A stretch of DNA of 64,000 nt from Arthrobacter psychrochitiniphilus (lineage in GTDB: Bacteria; Actinomycetota; Actinomycetes; Actinomycetales; Micrococcaceae). Shown piece by piece: positions 17,127 to 27,727 of the stretch. Both the position numbers and the translations under genes were made by a program. The stretch lies in the NCBI RefSeq assembly GCF_003185915.1, contig NZ_QHLZ01000002.1:124001-188000 (forward strand), read 5' to 3'. The notes under the pieces were generated by a model, which was not told the DNA's origin, did not search any database, and saw only the letters and a program-made list of their open reading frames with translations. Each line of letters starts with the position of its first letter. The stretch's first letter is position 1.

Positions 17127-18179
17127 ATGACAGGCCCTTTCCCGAACACGGCGAAGTCACCACACCCCTCCCGGGATTGGGCTGCGCTGGCCGCCACTGC
17201 CGCACAAAACGTCAACGCCCGTTTTGGCCATCCGCTGATGCGCCTGCCGGGGACCTGGATCGGTTCCCTTGCAGCAGGGCCCAACGCCCGCCCACCATCG
17301 ACAGTGCCGTGGTCCGAATGGCATTACTGGTGGCAGGCCCACTACCTTGACGCCATCCTGGACGCCGGGTTCCTGGCCCTGTCCGACGGCGCACGCCCAG
17401 CAGCCCGGCGCTGGCTGCGGCAAGGTCAGGCCCTCTTGCGCGGCATCCTCATCCGAAACTTCGGCCGCTTCCCCAACCATTTCTATGACGACATGGCGTG
17501 GCTGGCCTTGGCAGCCTCCCGGCTCAACGAATTATCCCTGCGGCTGAACGCTAAACCCGTGGCGCTGGCTCGGTTTGCCACGCGGGTGCTGACCCGGCAG
17601 TTGCATGCGGCCCATGATCAGGTGCTGGGCGGAGGCTTGTACTGGTCCCGGAAACGCGACTACAAAAACACTCCCGTCAACGGCCCGGCCGCTCTACACT
17701 TTGCCCGGATTGGCGAGCTCCGCACTGCCGCAGCGGTGACCGCTTGGCTGCGCACCGAACTCTTTGACCTGGACTCGGGACTGTACATGGACGGCGTCCA
17801 CCCCACCGCTACCGGGCGCAGCGTGGAAAGAAACATCTACACGTACAACCAGGGCCCTATCCTTGCCGCCCTACTGACGCTCGGAGGGCCGGGCCAGCTC
17901 GAGCAGGCAGCCGGCCTCGTCACCGCCATCAAAGCCCAGCTCAGCACCCCCGGGCACGGGCTGCGCCTCGAACCAGGCGGCGATGGAAGCCTGTTCACCG
18001 GCATCCTGTGCCGTTATCTGGCCGTGGCCGCGCGGGACGGAAGGCTTTGTGCCCAAACCCGGGAAACGGCGTCGAACCTCATTGTTCAGACCGCGGAACA
18101 ACTCCTGAATCACGAGCCGGATCAACTCTCAGCCGCCATCCAGCGCTGGAGTATCTTTTCAGCCGCAGCCGCACTCTAA
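17127..18179 (+). CDS. Glycoside hydrolase family 76-like protein, no signal peptide
   Basis: A 350-residue protein with the (alpha/alpha)6-barrel pattern of GH76, whose known members are alpha-1,6-mannanases. The paired catalytic aspartates are in NHFYDDMAWLALA (Asp121, Asp122). Further marks are GLYWSRKRDYKNTPVNGPAALHFARI and ERNIYTYNQGPILAALL. No signal peptide or membrane segment is visible, so the protein appears cytoplasmic, whereas fungal GH76 enzymes act outside the cell. It stands alone, convergent with the YdeI-like gene. The sugar substrate is uncertain. Confidence 0.82.
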   Translation: MTGPFPNTAKSPHPSRDWAALAATAAQNVNARFGHPLMRLPGTWIGSLAAGPNARPPSTVPWSEWHYWWQAHYLDAILDAGFLALSDGARPAARRWLRQGQALLRGILIRNFGRFPNHFYDDMAWLALAASRLNELSLRLNAKPVALARFATRVLTRQLHAAHDQVLGGGLYWSRKRDYKNTPVNGPAALHFARIGELRTAAAVTAWLRTELFDLDSGLYMDGVHPTATGRSVERNIYTYNQGPILAALLTLGGPGQLEQAAGLVTAIKAQLSTPGHGLRLEPGGDGSLFTGILCRYLAVAARDGRLCAQTRETASNLIVQTAEQLLNHEPDQLSAAIQRWSIFSAAAAL

Positions 18180-18211
18180 TCGTCGGGGCGCCACTGACCT
18201 TTCACGTACGC

Positions 18212-18802
18212 CTAGAGCGGCCGGCGCTTTTGCGGGTACGGCGTCTGCCCCGCTGCCAGCATCCCCACAAAACGAAGCATGTTTGCCTCTCGGGCGGCTT
18301 GCGTTTTCACATTGGCCAGCCGGTAGAGAAAGGCATAGCGGTTGGTAGCGCTCAGGACCTCGAACATGGCCTGGGCCGCCGGGTTGGCTGCGATCGCGGC
18401 GGCAAAATCGTGCGGAACCTCGGCACTGGCCTGCCCGGAGTATGCAGCCTCCCAGCGGCCGTCCGCCTTGGCAGCATTGGCGGCGGCAACTCCTGCAGAG
18501 CACATACGCCCCTGCTCACAGAGCCGTTCAAAGTGGCCCACGTTGATCTTGGACCATTTACTGGCCTTGGTGCGCGGGGTAAAACGGCGAACAAAGGAGT
18601 GCTCGTCACGTTTGCCCACCACCCCGTCAATCCAGCCAAAACACAGCGCCTCATCAAGGGCACCCGCATAATCGAGCTCAGTGACGGCGCCGCCCTTCTT
18701 ATGCAGCACCAGCCGAACCCCGGGAGAGTTGGTGTGGTTCTCGCTCAACCAGGCCCGCCATGAGATGGCGTCGGGGAGCAGCAATTCAGGAAGTTCGGCC
18801 AT
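18212..18802 (-). CDS. YdeI/OmpD-associated family protein
   Basis: A 196-residue cytoplasmic protein with the YdeI pattern: WRAWLSENHTNSPGVRLVLHKKGG at the start, ALDEALCFGWIDGVVGKRDEHSFVRRFTPRTKASKWSKIN in the middle, and a helical C-terminus ending in KRRPL. Members of this family are widespread and poorly characterised; one branch is linked to peptide or envelope stress. It is divergent from the VOC-domain gene, sharing about 47 bases of spacer. Confidence 0.85.
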   Translation of the reverse strand: MAELPELLLPDAISWRAWLSENHTNSPGVRLVLHKKGGAVTELDYAGALDEALCFGWIDGVVGKRDEHSFVRRFTPRTKASKWSKINVGHFERLCEQGRMCSAGVAAANAAKADGRWEAAYSGQASAEVPHDFAAAIAANPAAQAMFEVLSATNRYAFLYRLANVKTQAAREANMLRFVGMLAAGQTPYPQKRRPL

Positions 18803-18849
18803 GACTCAACACTATTATTGGAACCATCCACCCGCCACCAGGAGAAACC

Positions 18850-19464
18850 ATGCTGCGCGTGCGCCCCCTTATTTTGACCCCCCACTTCGATGCCACCGTC
18901 ACACAACTGCGTGAGCTGGGCCTGGACACTCTGGAGATCGGCAGGGACAGCGCCGACTTTGATTCCGGCAACGGCAAGATCCGGGTGATTCGCGAGTCTC
19001 CGCAGGCCAGCCGCACGGAGCTTGCCTTTGAGCTGCGCGACGCCACTATTTTTGTTCGGCGCACTCTGGCCGATGGCTCGCACGCGGAGCTTGCTGACAC
19101 AGACAACGGCCCCGGGGCTAAGGTCACCGCGCCCGACGGTTTCAGTTTTTCACTGGCCGAATCCGAAGACCTCCGCCTGCCCCACCCGGACACGGCCCTG
19201 GCTGTCACCGCCATCTGGCGCACCCCGGACACTGCTGCCGCCAACAAGGTTCTGGCCAACATTGGCGCCAAGTTTGTCCGGGATCTCCCGGATGGCGGTG
19301 CCCTGTACCGGGCCAAAAACGGCGGTTTTGTGGCCACGGCGCAGGGTGAGGTGTCCGGCGTCGAGCTTGAGCTAAAGCACGGCTCCGGGATACTCACTTT
19401 TGGTGCCGGCAGCGAACTCTTCCTAGATTTCAGTGCGGAAAAGAAGCGCGCAGGACGTGGATAA
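18850..19464 (+). CDS. VOC/glyoxalase-like protein
   Basis: A 204-residue protein built of two glyoxalase/bleomycin-resistance (VOC) half-modules: residues 1-105 (LRVRPLILTPHFDATVTQLRELGL and following) and 110-200 (TALAVTAIWRTPDTAAANKVLANIGAKFVRD and following). The repeated strand-helix pattern supports the fold. I do not see a clear set of metal ligands, so it may be a binding protein or a non-metal enzyme. GGAG lies upstream of the start. The NUDIX-like gene follows after 14 bases, suggesting co-transcription. Confidence 0.75.
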   Translation: MLRVRPLILTPHFDATVTQLRELGLDTLEIGRDSADFDSGNGKIRVIRESPQASRTELAFELRDATIFVRRTLADGSHAELADTDNGPGAKVTAPDGFSFSLAESEDLRLPHPDTALAVTAIWRTPDTAAANKVLANIGAKFVRDLPDGGALYRAKNGGFVATAQGEVSGVELELKHGSGILTFGAGSELFLDFSAEKKRAGRG

Positions 19465-19478
19465 GGTAGAACTTAGAT

Positions 19479-20018
19479 ATGAGCGTGCGTACCCCTGATC
19501 CTTATCCCGGCTGGTTATCCAACGAGGACCTCTATGAGGCTCGCAACCGGCTTCCCATGGTCTATGTCGAAGCGGTTCCAGTGAGGCTGGACCCGCTGGG
19601 ATACGTCAACGAGGTGGGGCTGCTGCTGCAAGCTGATGAGCAAGGTTCCATGGTGCGAACCCTGGTCTCGGGAAGGGTGCTGTACCGCGAAACCATCCGG
19701 GCCGCCCTCATCCGCCATATTGAGAAGGATCTGGGCCCACTCGCAATGCCACAGCTACCTGTCAGTCCCGTCCCGTTCACGGTGGCCGAGTACCTGCCCT
19801 CTCCCTCCCAAACGGGATTCACGGACGAGCGCCAGCACGCGGTTGCCATGGTTTATGTCATCCCGGTGACGGGCGACTGTGAGCCGCGCCAGGACGCCCT
19901 CGAGCTGACGTGGATGACACCGGAGGAGGTTCTCAGCCCCGGTGTCCAGGCTGAATTCGTGGGCGGCCGCGGGGCGTTGGTGCGCCAAGCAATCTCCTAC
20001 GCCGGCTTGGGCCGCTAA
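19479..20018 (+). CDS. NUDIX-hydrolase-like protein (DUF4916 type)
   Basis: A 179-residue actinobacterial protein of the DUF4916/NUDIX-like group (WLSNEDLYEARNRLPMVYVEAVPVRLDPLGYVNEVGLLLQ). The canonical NUDIX box G-x5-E-x7-REUXEE is not intact: the corresponding stretch reads SGRVLYRETIRAALIRHIEKDLG, which keeps RE but lacks the following paired glutamates. Hydrolase activity is therefore doubtful. It is probably co-transcribed with the VOC gene. Confidence 0.8.
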   Translation: MSVRTPDPYPGWLSNEDLYEARNRLPMVYVEAVPVRLDPLGYVNEVGLLLQADEQGSMVRTLVSGRVLYRETIRAALIRHIEKDLGPLAMPQLPVSPVPFTVAEYLPSPSQTGFTDERQHAVAMVYVIPVTGDCEPRQDALELTWMTPEEVLSPGVQAEFVGGRGALVRQAISYAGLGR

Positions 20019-20086
20019 GCCGAGGCTCGGCAACCCGCCGCCGGCAGCTCTGGCCCGTTTGAACTATCGAGCGTAGATTACCTTCC

Positions 20087-20803
20087 ATGGTGACCACTCA
20101 GCTTTCCGTCCTGATCAACGCCGATGCCGAGCAGGTTTGGCTCATGCTCCGTGAACCAGCCAAACTTGCCCAATGGCACGGTTGGGACATGGACGGCCTG
20201 GATGCGGAAATCCAACAGGTCTATCACGCCAATGTGAGCGAAAGCGCTGACCATCTGCGCTTGAACTTGGAAATGGGCGATTTTTTCACCTTGCAGCCGC
20301 GGCCAGACGGCACCTTATTGACGCTGACTCGTGGTGTGGCCACAGGTGAATGGGCCAAGTACAACGAGGATATTACTTCTGGTTGGACCATGTTTATCCA
20401 GCAATTGAAGTTTGCTCTTGAACGTCACCCAAAAACTGCAAGGCGCACCATCTATGTTGATGGGACCAGTTCGGCGCACACCAACTTGTGGGACGCCCTG
20501 GGCATCGATACCGGGTGGCTACCCGATCCGGGGGAACCCTACGAGTTGACGTTGAACACGGGGGCTTCACTATCCGGCAAAGTTTGGTATCGCAGTGAAT
20601 CCCAAGTGGGGTTGACGGTGGCCAATTATGCGCAGCATGGAGACGGGCTGCTTATTCTTGCCCAGCAGAAACCCTTGGAAGGTCTGCGCGAACACCCCGG
20701 CGCCCAGATCATCGCCTCCACCTATGGCCTCGGCGCCGCAGCTTTCGACGCTATCGGCACCCAGTGGGACGCCTTCATGGAAACCCACTTCCCTGACGAA
20801 TAA
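20087..20803 (+). CDS. SRPBCC-like domain protein with C-terminal extension
   Basis: A 238-residue protein. Residues 1-115 match the START/SRPBCC fold (LSVLINADAEQVWLMLREPAKLAQWHGWDMDGLDAEI, then EWAKYNEDITSGWTMFIQQLKFALE). The remaining ~120 residues (ARRTIYVDGTSSAHTNLWDALGIDTGWLPDPGEPYEL) look like a second, diverged copy of the same fold. No catalytic motif is visible. It is monocistronic between the NUDIX-like gene and tgt. Function unknown. Confidence 0.7.
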   Translation: MVTTQLSVLINADAEQVWLMLREPAKLAQWHGWDMDGLDAEIQQVYHANVSESADHLRLNLEMGDFFTLQPRPDGTLLTLTRGVATGEWAKYNEDITSGWTMFIQQLKFALERHPKTARRTIYVDGTSSAHTNLWDALGIDTGWLPDPGEPYELTLNTGASLSGKVWYRSESQVGLTVANYAQHGDGLLILAQQKPLEGLREHPGAQIIASTYGLGAAAFDAIGTQWDAFMETHFPDE

Positions 20804-20884
20804 CACCCGTCACCTCCTCGACTCTTTGCAGTAACTGCGTGAGCGTTCAAAGGGGTGGGGCGGTTGCGTTGGACACCTTCGTGA

Positions 20885-22285
<1,401 letters not shown>

Positions 22286-22298
22286 CGGCGCAAAAAAG

Positions 22299-22352
22299 TA
22301 CGACGGCGGCACCCGGGAGAGTCAAAAAACTCACCCAGGCGCCGCCGTCGTA
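22299..22352. terminator. Bidirectional terminator between tgt and the yhhQ-like gene
   Basis: Arms of 24 bases (22299-22322 and 22329-22352) pair at all but three positions around an A-rich loop. The outer 12 bases (TACGACGGCGGC) pair perfectly, an A-run precedes the left arm, and the site lies 14 bases after the tgt stop. It can serve both convergent genes. Confidence 0.75.
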
Positions 22353-22379
22353 TGTTCAAAACGGGTTCGGCTGGTGTTC

Positions 22380-22417
22380 GCGGAAAAAGACAGTGGTAGA
22401 CGGCCGTCTTTTTCCGC
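22380..22417. terminator. Second hairpin, before the yhhQ-like stop
   Basis: A 12-bp perfect stem, GCGGAAAAAGAC (22380-22391) with GTCTTTTTCCGC (22406-22417), has a 14-base loop. It lies downstream of the yhhQ-like gene on its strand and probably terminates that transcript, giving a double terminator at this convergent junction. Confidence 0.65.
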
Positions 22418-22467
22418 AAACGCCATCCGAATCCACACTGGGCTCCAGCCGAAGCTGCGGGCAGCAA

Positions 22468-23229
22468 CTATGTTGCCGGCGCGGCCTCCACATAGGAGGG
22501 CTCGTTGCGTTTGAACCAGCGGATCACCACCGCGGTGACGGGGATGAGCGCGTACTGCACACCCACTTTGTACACAAAGCCCACCAGCACGTAGTTGACG
22601 AACATGCCAGAACCCACAATGCCAATCACAGGGGCGGCAATGGCACAGAAAATCAGGGTGTCCAGGAATTCCCCGGCACCGCTGGAGCCCATGAGCCGCA
22701 CCCACAGCTTGCGTTCACCGTGGTGGGCCTTGAGCCGGACCATGATCGCGGAATTGACACTCTGCCCGGCCAAAAATGCGAGCAGGCTGGCCAGCACAAT
22801 TTGCGGCACCGGTCCCAGCGCGTCCTGCAGGGCCTGCTGTTTAGCCAGCCCAAAGTCGTCAGTGAACCCGGGCAGCGCAATCATGACCCAGTAGGAAAGG
22901 GACGCGAAAATGGAGAGTGCAAACGTGGTCAGGATGGCCTTGCGGTTGACCTTGAAACCGTAAATTTCACTGATCACATCACCCAAAATGTAGGCGAAGG
23001 GGAACAGGAAGAAGCCGCCGTCGGTGATGATGGGGCCAAATTGCACGCCCTTGGAGGCGCCAATATTGGAAAGGATCACAATGACGGCCATGCACGCCAG
23101 GAGAATCCCAAAATAGGGGCTTCCGATGGCGGCGAACGTAGGCGTGGTTTTGGGGAAGTTTTTGGTCGGGGTTGCCGAATCAGGGGTTGCCGAAGCTTTG
23201 CTTTGCAGCGGGGACATGTTGAGTCTCAA
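22468..23229 (-). CDS. yhhQ: Queuosine precursor transporter, YhhQ family
   Basis: A 253-residue integral membrane protein with about six to seven helices. Family marks are FFLFPFAYILGDVISEIYGFKVNRKAI (the charged segment between helices), LRFA-free core helices such as QIVLASLLAFLAGQSVNSAIMVRLK, and a C-terminal LVGFVYKVGVQYALIPVTAVVIRWFK. YhhQ proteins import queuosine precursors (preQ0 or preQ1). It is placed tail-to-tail with tgt, the enzyme that inserts these bases. Together they suggest salvage of an external precursor. The first ~30 residues are a hydrophilic extension. Confidence 0.9.
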   Translation of the reverse strand: MRLNMSPLQSKASATPDSATPTKNFPKTTPTFAAIGSPYFGILLACMAVIVILSNIGASKGVQFGPIITDGGFFLFPFAYILGDVISEIYGFKVNRKAILTTFALSIFASLSYWVMIALPGFTDDFGLAKQQALQDALGPVPQIVLASLLAFLAGQSVNSAIMVRLKAHHGERKLWVRLMGSSGAGEFLDTLIFCAIAAPVIGIVGSGMFVNYVLVGFVYKVGVQYALIPVTAVVIRWFKRNEPSYVEAAPAT

Positions 23230-23363
23230 ATTTCTTTTGTTTAAGTGGTTCGCTCATGCCACACCCGTCAGGGGCGGCCGGCTGTATTATCACTGGGCCC
23301 GTCTGCACCCGGGCCACCCCCTATTCTGCCACGGCAGCAATCCCCTGCCCACCCGGGCTGCCG

Positions 23364-23978
23364 TTACTTCCTGAAGCTCAGGATCTGCGCCACACGGCTC
23401 CAACCGTCGACGGCGGCAAATCGTTGCGCTTGTTCCTCACCTGCCACCAGATACAGAGTGTCTGCCCCATGGGCGAAGGCTTCATCGCCCAGCCCCGCAA
23501 CAATGGCGTTCTCAAACACGGGAAGCTGATCCTCATAGCCCTCATCAACACTGAGCTCAGCCACCACGGCAAGTTCATCTGCCGTGCTCAACCGGCCACG
23601 GCCCACAGGGTGGTCAAAGACCGCTAGCTCAACAAGGTCGTAGTTCTCCATGGGCGCCTCCGCAAGATTGGCTTCGGCAGGCAAGTGCGGCGCCAAGTCA
23701 AGGTTGTCCGTCTGCGCCTGCAGCAGCACCGCCCGCGAGGTGGCCACAAGTCCTTTGGACAGGGCATAGGTAGTGGTTTCGGCGGCATCCTCGGTGATCA
23801 AGACAAGCTCCGAGCCCTGCGCCAGCACCGTGATTTGAGCTTCAATATCCTGCCCGGGCCACACCATGACGTGCTGGTTGCCGAAAAGTACTGTGGAACC
23901 CTCAACTGTGGCGGCCAGGTCCTGGCTCGCAGCCCACGCCTGTGCCCAGTCCGCAAAAGTGTCCTGCCAAGATCCCAT
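23364..23978 (-). CDS. Hypothetical protein, possibly acetyltransferase-like
   Basis: A 204-residue soluble protein starting MGSWQDTFADWAQAW. The ATG at 23978 is preferred over the upstream GTG because AAAGGG sits seven bases before it. The C-terminal half (MENYDLVELAVFDHPVGRGRLSTADELAVVAELSV then DGWSRVAQILSFRK) resembles degenerate GNAT acetyltransferase folds, where ELAVFDHPVGRGRL would be the central strand and pyrophosphate region. I see no clear acetyl-CoA signature, so the assignment is tentative. Its 5' end faces the alpha/beta hydrolase gene. Confidence 0.6.
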   Translation of the reverse strand: MGSWQDTFADWAQAWAASQDLAATVEGSTVLFGNQHVMVWPGQDIEAQITVLAQGSELVLITEDAAETTTYALSKGLVATSRAVLLQAQTDNLDLAPHLPAEANLAEAPMENYDLVELAVFDHPVGRGRLSTADELAVVAELSVDEGYEDQLPVFENAIVAGLGDEAFAHGADTLYLVAGEEQAQRFAAVDGWSRVAQILSFRK

Positions 23979-24136
23979 GTCTTCACCCTTTCCAACCACA
24001 ATATTTCAGGTGCTGGCGGCTCCATCCGGGCCGCCCGCGTGCACCTCCAGCATAGGCACACTCACCGCGGGAAAACATCGCAATAAACATCACGCACCCG
24101 TCCCCTCTTCACGGCTGCTACGGCTAGCATCAAGCT

Positions 24137-25306
24137 ATGAGCACATGGCAGCAGGACGTCCTTGGCCCCACCTTTGAACAGCTCACCCTGGACCTTCCCG
24201 CAGGTTCCCCCGCCACACTGGTTCGCTACGTTGGCCCCGCACCACTGTGGGAGCCGTCCGCGCTGACCGGTGCCGATGTCCTGTACGTCCACGGCTGGTC
24301 GGACTACTTTTTTCAGCACGAGCTGGCCGAGTTCTGGCACCGCGCCGGGGCCAATTTTTATGCCCTTGACTTACATCATTACGGCCGCAGCCTGCGCCCG
24401 GGCCTGGCGCCGGGGCAGGTCTCTTCCCTCACCGAGTACGACGCCGACATTGCGGCCGCGCTGTTGGCCATGGGACGCAGCGTGGTCCCCGAAGCGGCGG
24501 TTCCTTTCCCCTCCCCTGAGCCTGCCCCGGATGAGAAGTCCTTTGAGCTGGACTTCCTAGAGGAAACCCGGCACCGTCTCAGCGCGGCCTTCGACGCGCT
24601 TGCAGGGCGCGAACGCGTCGAAAAAGCCCCCGAATTCACGGGCCAACGCCCCCTGGTTTTGCTGGGCCATTCAACAGGCGGGCTCACACTGAGCTTGTGG
24701 GCCGCGCGGCACCCGGGTGCGGCATCCGCCCTCGTGCTTAACAGTCCTTGGCTGGAATTCCAGGCCAGTGAGGTGGGGCGCGCCATGGTGGCACCGCTCA
24801 TCCAGGCGCGCACCAGGTTCCGGCCCATGGTTCCGCTGCCGCCTATTGACCCCGGTTTCTATACGCGGGCCGTGTCAAAGAAGTACGACGGTGAGTGGGA
24901 GTACGAGTCCGCCTGGCGCCCGGATCGTGGCTTCCCTGTGACGGCATCGTTCTTAAATGCTGTCTTTCAAGGGCAGGCGCAGGTAGCTCGTGGGCTGGGC
25001 CTGACGGTCCCGGTGCTGGTCATGCTCTCAGACAAGAGCTATTTGCAACCCAAATGGTCGTCCAGCGCGTTGTCCTCAGATGTTGTCTTGAATGTGGATG
25101 TGGTGGCCAAACGCGCCCTGGATTTGGGATCCAGCGTCACATTGCACAGGATCCAAGGCGCCTTTCATGACGTTTTCTTATCCCCCACCGAGATCCGGGA
25201 TCAGGCGTACTCAGGCATGGGCCGCTGGGTAGAAGCCGCCCTGAATGCAGCCACATCGCAGCGCTGGGAGCGGCGAAGTGTGAGCTCCTTTCTCGGCATT
25301 TCCTAG
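24137..25306 (+). CDS. Alpha/beta hydrolase (lysophospholipase-like) with an insertion
   Basis: A 389-residue serine hydrolase. The oxyanion and first-strand segment VLYVHGWSDYFFQHELAEFW, the nucleophile elbow GHSTGG (Ser179) and a C-terminal GAFHDVFLS with the likely catalytic His are all present. Between about residues 113 and 170 there is an acidic/proline-rich insertion (EAAVPFPSPEPAPDEKSFELDFLEE) that is not part of the core fold. No signal peptide is visible. Such monoacylglycerol-lipase-like enzymes cleave esters; the substrate is unknown. The next gene starts 75 bases downstream. Confidence 0.82.
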   Translation: MSTWQQDVLGPTFEQLTLDLPAGSPATLVRYVGPAPLWEPSALTGADVLYVHGWSDYFFQHELAEFWHRAGANFYALDLHHYGRSLRPGLAPGQVSSLTEYDADIAAALLAMGRSVVPEAAVPFPSPEPAPDEKSFELDFLEETRHRLSAAFDALAGRERVEKAPEFTGQRPLVLLGHSTGGLTLSLWAARHPGAASALVLNSPWLEFQASEVGRAMVAPLIQARTRFRPMVPLPPIDPGFYTRAVSKKYDGEWEYESAWRPDRGFPVTASFLNAVFQGQAQVARGLGLTVPVLVMLSDKSYLQPKWSSSALSSDVVLNVDVVAKRALDLGSSVTLHRIQGAFHDVFLSPTEIRDQAYSGMGRWVEAALNAATSQRWERRSVSSFLGIS

Positions 25307-25381
25307 TGCGCATGTGTTTGAATAATGCGCAGGAATAAAACCACGAGTCGCTTTGGGTCTCAAGGAGAGGAACACGCTTCC

Positions 25382-26320
25382 ATGAATTCATCGATGAAGG
25401 CCATGACTTACCAGCAATACGGCGGCCCGGAGGTTTTGCAACAGGCGCCGTTGCCCATTCCTAAAGTGTCCCCCGGGGCTGTGCTGATCCGTGTCAAAGC
25501 GGCAGGGGTGAATCCGGTGGACTGGAAAATTATGGGCGGCCACCTCGATTCCCTGATGGATGTGAATTTTCCCGTGGTTCCAGGCTGGGACGTTGCCGGA
25601 ATTGTGGAGGCAGTGGGCTTCGATACGCCGGAGTTCTCAGTGGGAGATGAGGTATTTTCCTATGGCCGCCGGGATACCATTCAGGGCGGGACCTTCGCCG
25701 AACTTGTGGCACTTCCAGCCGCGATCGTGGCACACAAGCCTGCAAACCTTTCTTGGGAACAGGCCGCAGCCCTCCCCTTGACCGGCCTGACAGCTCAGCG
25801 GAGTCTAGATACGCTAGGCGTGACTGCGGGCCAGACGCTGTTGATCCACAACGGTTCCGGCAGTGTTGGGCGCACCGCCATCCAGCTAGCAGCCCAGGAG
25901 GGCGTGCGCGTCATCGCCACGGGCTCCGTAAAAAACCATGCCCGCCTCCGTGAACTTGGCGCCATCGCGGTGGAATACGGTTCCGGGCTAGTGGGGCGCG
26001 TGCGCGCCGAAGCGCCGGAGGGTGTAGACGCCGTGGCTGACTTTATTGGCGGCGTCCTCGAGGATACTTTGGCGTTATTGAAGGAGAACGGCCGGCACGC
26101 CTCAATTGCAGATGCGAGCGTGAGCTCCCACGGCGGGCACTACGTCTGGGTCCGCCCCGGCACGGAGGAACTAGTGCGCCTGAGCCTGCTGGTTGAGGAC
26201 GGATCGCTGAGCGTAGATGTGGCGCAAACTTTTCCCATGCAGGAAGCTGCCCGCGCCTTTGAAGCCAGTATGTCCGGGCACGGCAGCGGCAAGGTGGTCC
26301 TGACCGAGTTCAGTAACTAG
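25382..26320 (+). CDS. NADP-dependent quinone oxidoreductase / zinc-less alcohol dehydrogenase
   Basis: Medium-chain dehydrogenase/reductase of the quinone-oxidoreductase type, 312 residues. It opens MNSSMKAMTYQQYGGPEVL and has GWDVAGIVEAVG, then the nucleotide-binding LLIHNGSGSVGRTAIQLAAQEG and a C-terminal GKVVLTE. The catalytic and structural zinc cysteines of true alcohol dehydrogenases are missing. The ATG at 25382 follows AAGGAGAGG; an upstream in-frame start is possible but has no ribosome site. It probably reduces quinones or enones using NADPH. Confidence 0.88.
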   Translation: MNSSMKAMTYQQYGGPEVLQQAPLPIPKVSPGAVLIRVKAAGVNPVDWKIMGGHLDSLMDVNFPVVPGWDVAGIVEAVGFDTPEFSVGDEVFSYGRRDTIQGGTFAELVALPAAIVAHKPANLSWEQAAALPLTGLTAQRSLDTLGVTAGQTLLIHNGSGSVGRTAIQLAAQEGVRVIATGSVKNHARLRELGAIAVEYGSGLVGRVRAEAPEGVDAVADFIGGVLEDTLALLKENGRHASIADASVSSHGGHYVWVRPGTEELVRLSLLVEDGSLSVDVAQTFPMQEAARAFEASMSGHGSGKVVLTEFSN

Positions 26321-26506
26321 CCCCCGCGCCCTCCACGGCTCGTCCCGCGTTTCGGGGCACTCTGACCTCTTCCGCGCACGGGGGTGGGGCGCGGGGGCGT
26401 GGGTGTGCGCCGGGGCGGAGTGGGCTTGCGCGGCTGCACGGGTGCGGCAGCCAGGCCAAGGCGACTACGGTTAAGGAACCTCATCCCGCTGTCTGCAAGG
26501 AACCCT

Positions 26507-27706
26507 GTGGCCAATAAGTCCAAGAACGCCAAGAAGTCCCGTTTCGGCAATCCGGCCAAGGCCTCGGCCGACTCCGCTGCCCGGTCAACGCAACGGCCCT
26601 CGGCCGAGGCCCGGCTGGATCGGGCCATGGTGGCACTGTCGTCGGGCTATGTTGCCTGGTTGGAAGCCGAGAGCCGTCCCAATAAGTCAATCGATCTCAG
26701 CCTTGCCATCCTGGATGATTTCTTTGACATGTACCGCATCCTTGAACCGCATCCGGATCCCACCAATCTGGTGCCCGCAGCGCTGCGGGAAGTTCTGGAA
26801 GTCACCGGCCACGCGAACCCGCTGGGTGTGATGACCCTGCGCAACGGCGTCCATGATTACATCGCCTACTTGGCCGAGGCCGAGCTTTGGACGGGAACGC
26901 ATGAGGATCTGATGACCATTTTTGAAGAGCTGGCGCAGACGGCAGTTCCCGGGGCTGACCCCGATGACGCGTTGGATGATGATAGCCTGTCCGTTGAGGA
27001 CTACGAGTTCGCCGAAATCTACCTCCCCACGGTCAGTGAAGAGGCGGCTGCAACAACAGCTGCCAATTCCCCACTCTGGAAGAATGTTCTGGCCCTGCTT
27101 GAGTGGATTGGCGAGGGCAAGGACCTCACGGAACACGGCACCGTGCTGGATCAGGAAGGCGCCGCTGCCACCTTGATCCATACAGGCGTAGGCGCCCTCG
27201 CCGCGGCCGCCGCGTTCACCACCCCGGCCGATCACGGCGCCGCACGGCTGGCACTTTATTGGCAATTGCTGGATGTGGCGGGGCTGGTGAGCGTGCGTGA
27301 GAGCCGTATCTCCCCCACCTCCACGCAGCTGTTGCAGAGCAATGATCCCGAGATGGTGTTGCATATGCGGGATTTGATGGGCCATCTGATTTATACGGCC
27401 ACCCTGGAAGGTTCAGAGGAGGGCATTTATGAGGATTGGCATCTGGAAATGGCGGATTGGCTGACCCAAGCCGCATCCGGCGCCCCTCCCGAAGCGGCCC
27501 TGCTCATCCAAGCCTTGGAGGAGCCGGATTCTGTTCATCCGGACTTGTTGGCCATTGCCCAAAACATCGCCCACTGGGCTGAGGAGGGCCTTGTCACCGT
27601 TGGCGAGTTCATTGAGGTGCCACCGGTCTGGCGTCCCGACGTTTTTGACATGCTCAAGGACGATTTCCCCATCCAGGCAGTAGGTCCGGGAGCAGAGGAT
27701 CTCTGA
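26507..27706 (+). CDS. Hypothetical protein, helical, about 400 residues
   Basis: A 399-residue soluble protein that I do not recognise. GTG at 26507 is preferred: GCAAGGA lies upstream, and the open frame before it is a Gly/Arg-rich low-complexity stretch (VGVRRGGVGLRG). The N-terminus is basic (ANKSKNAKKSRFG), then comes a mostly helical, acidic body including LSLAILDDFFDMYRILEPHPDP and LVPAALREVLEVTGHANPLGVMTLRNGVHDYIAYL. The size and helix pattern recall actinobacterial SEC-C-like or TPR-like proteins of unknown role. Ends at a strong terminator shared with the convergent PanE-like gene. Confidence 0.75.
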   Translation: MANKSKNAKKSRFGNPAKASADSAARSTQRPSAEARLDRAMVALSSGYVAWLEAESRPNKSIDLSLAILDDFFDMYRILEPHPDPTNLVPAALREVLEVTGHANPLGVMTLRNGVHDYIAYLAEAELWTGTHEDLMTIFEELAQTAVPGADPDDALDDDSLSVEDYEFAEIYLPTVSEEAAATTAANSPLWKNVLALLEWIGEGKDLTEHGTVLDQEGAAATLIHTGVGALAAAAAFTTPADHGAARLALYWQLLDVAGLVSVRESRISPTSTQLLQSNDPEMVLHMRDLMGHLIYTATLEGSEEGIYEDWHLEMADWLTQAASGAPPEAALLIQALEEPDSVHPDLLAIAQNIAHWAEEGLVTVGEFIEVPPVWRPDVFDMLKDDFPIQAVGPGAEDL

Positions 27707-27727
27707 CCCAGAGTACGACGGCGGCCG

